A DNA stretch of 64,000 bases from assembly GCF_000158475.2 (NCBI RefSeq), contig NZ_KI392030.1, positions 143,628 to 207,627 on the forward strand, in the 5' to 3' direction. Position 1 is the stretch's first letter; each line of letters begins with the position of its first letter. The translations under genes were made by a program, and so were the position numbers. The notes beneath the pieces were generated by a model. That model worked only from the letters and a program-made list of their open reading frames with translations. It had not been told where the DNA came from and did no database searches. The DNA is from Oxalobacter paraformigenes. GTDB lineage: Bacteria; Pseudomonadota; Gammaproteobacteria; Burkholderiales; Burkholderiaceae_D. Shown here piece after piece: positions 63,237 through 64,000 of this stretch.

Positions 63237-64000
63237 CTATCCAAAAACCTGTTTCCACAGTTTTTTCACTTCATCGCTCTGTTCGATAACGCTTTCCGGC
63301 GTCACTTTCGCCTGTTCCGCTCCCTGCATGCGAATCTGATGCTGGAGTTTCCGGAAGTTGCGGTAAATGGCCGAGACTTTTTCGCCGGAATCTTTTGGAA
63401 TCAGACCCAATCCCTCGCTCATTTTCAATAGGGCGATATTGCCGAAGTTTTCTGTCAATTCAGGGTATTGCAACGAATACTCCAGGACAAGATATTGCAC
63501 GATGAATTCGATATCGATCATGCCTCCGGCATCGTGCTTCAGATCGAACAGGGCAGAACGGTTCGGATGGGCGTCATGAATTCTCTGCCGCATTTCAAGA
63601 ATTTTTTCCCTGAGCCAGGCCGGATCGCGGGGCTGGCGGAGAATACGGTTGCGCAAGGCTTCAAAGCGTTTGCCGATCGTTTCGTCTCCCGCACAAAAGC
63701 GGGCGCGTGTCAGGGCCTGATGTTCCCATGCCCAGGCGGATTCGTTCTGATACCGTTCGAACGACTCGAAGCTGGATACCATCAATCCGCTGGCTCCGTC
63801 CGGTCTCAAGGCAATGTCGATATCGAAAAGGATACCCGCTGAAGTAGGACTGGTCATCCAGGTAATGAAACGCTGGGCCAGACGGGCATATAACATGGGG
63901 GCATCGGCATGATCGTCTTCGTAAAGAAAGATGAGGTCAAGATCGGAGGCATAGCCCAGTTCTTTTCCGCCGAGCTTTCCGTAGGCGATGACTGCAAAGC
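63237..64000 (-). CDS. glnE: Glutamine synthetase adenylyltransferase, C-terminal part
   Basis: GlnE attaches AMP to, and removes it from, glutamine synthetase. Only the last ~254 residues are in the window; the gene enters from the right edge. The visible part belongs to the C-terminal adenylylating domain, with YGKLGGKELGYASDLDLIFLY (nucleotidyltransferase motif with the metal Asp pair), the second block DIDIALRPDGASG, and GGMIDIEFIVQYLVL, then a helical end. It converges with gpsA over 51 bases with no clear terminator. Confidence 0.94.
   Translation of the reverse strand, partial: FAVIAYGKLGGKELGYASDLDLIFLYEDDHADAPMLYARLAQRFITWMTSPTSAGILFDIDIALRPDGASGLMVSSFESFERYQNESAWAWEHQALTRARFCAGDETIGKRFEALRNRILRQPRDPAWLREKILEMRQRIHDAHPNRSALFDLKHDAGGMIDIEFIVQYLVLEYSLQYPELTENFGNIALLKMSEGLGLIPKDSGEKVSAIYRNFRKLQHQIRMQGAEQAKVTPESVIEQSDEVKKLWKQVFG

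Overview
The window is a 64 kb piece of a betaproteobacterial chromosome. Gene content and order (ahcY-holin-metF, ribBA-ribH-nusB, gshA-gshB-ptsA-ptsH-ptsI, gpmA/envC/ctpA/moeB, yibN-grxC-secB-gpsA) are those of Burkholderiales. A CaiB/BaiF-type CoA-transferase resembling formyl-CoA:oxalate CoA-transferase at the left edge, a small HTH protein typical of the family, and mid-range base composition point to Oxalobacteraceae, plausibly Oxalobacter. The genus is an inference. Coding density is high, and several convergent gene pairs are separated by only 0-4 bases.

Layout. 1-4.3 kb: end of a CoA-transferase, a formyltransferase of the formyl-THF hydrolase type, then a methyl-cycle cluster (ahcY under a SAH riboswitch, a four-helix membrane protein, metF). 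4.3-8 kb, minus strand: mnmE, then ribBA-ribH-nusB, with a degenerate GTP cyclohydrolase domain in RibBA. 8.3-11.4 kb: argD-like aminotransferase, an HTH protein, mltB. 11.4-23.3 kb: an accessory region made of a gene-poor stretch, a 2490-residue AIDA-type autotransporter, an autotransporter heptosyltransferase directly upstream of it, and a decayed IS200/IS605 tnpB. 23.3-31.3 kb: a histone-deacetylase-like hydrolase, a permuted GTPase, an unknown protein, a single-domain asparaginase, glmU, phosphoketolase and queC. 31.5-45 kb: tamA-tamB, an ADP-heptose synthesis enzyme, ttcA, folB, a pteridine-reductase-like SDR, a MidA-like methyltransferase, comM and ubiK. 45.3-50.2 kb: glutathione synthesis plus a PTS phosphorelay with no permease. 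50.2-53.5 kb: metX-metW under a strong promoter, a SAM-II riboswitch and a terminator, followed by ampG. 53.6-64 kb: solitary trpB, xthA, pyrE, moeB-ctpA-envC-gpmA, yibN-grxC-secB-gpsA and the C-terminal end of glnE.

How parts work together. The main accessory system is the heptosyltransferase plus autotransporter pair, read as a surface adhesin O-glycosylated with heptose before export. The window also carries the enzyme making its likely donor (HldC, ADP-heptose) and the TamA/TamB machinery that assists outer-membrane insertion of autotransporters. Remains of an IS200/IS605 element upstream, and a possible end downstream, suggest the pair arrived by transfer. The methyl cycle is controlled at both ends by different riboswitches: SAH senses the by-product at ahcY and SAM-II senses the product at metX.
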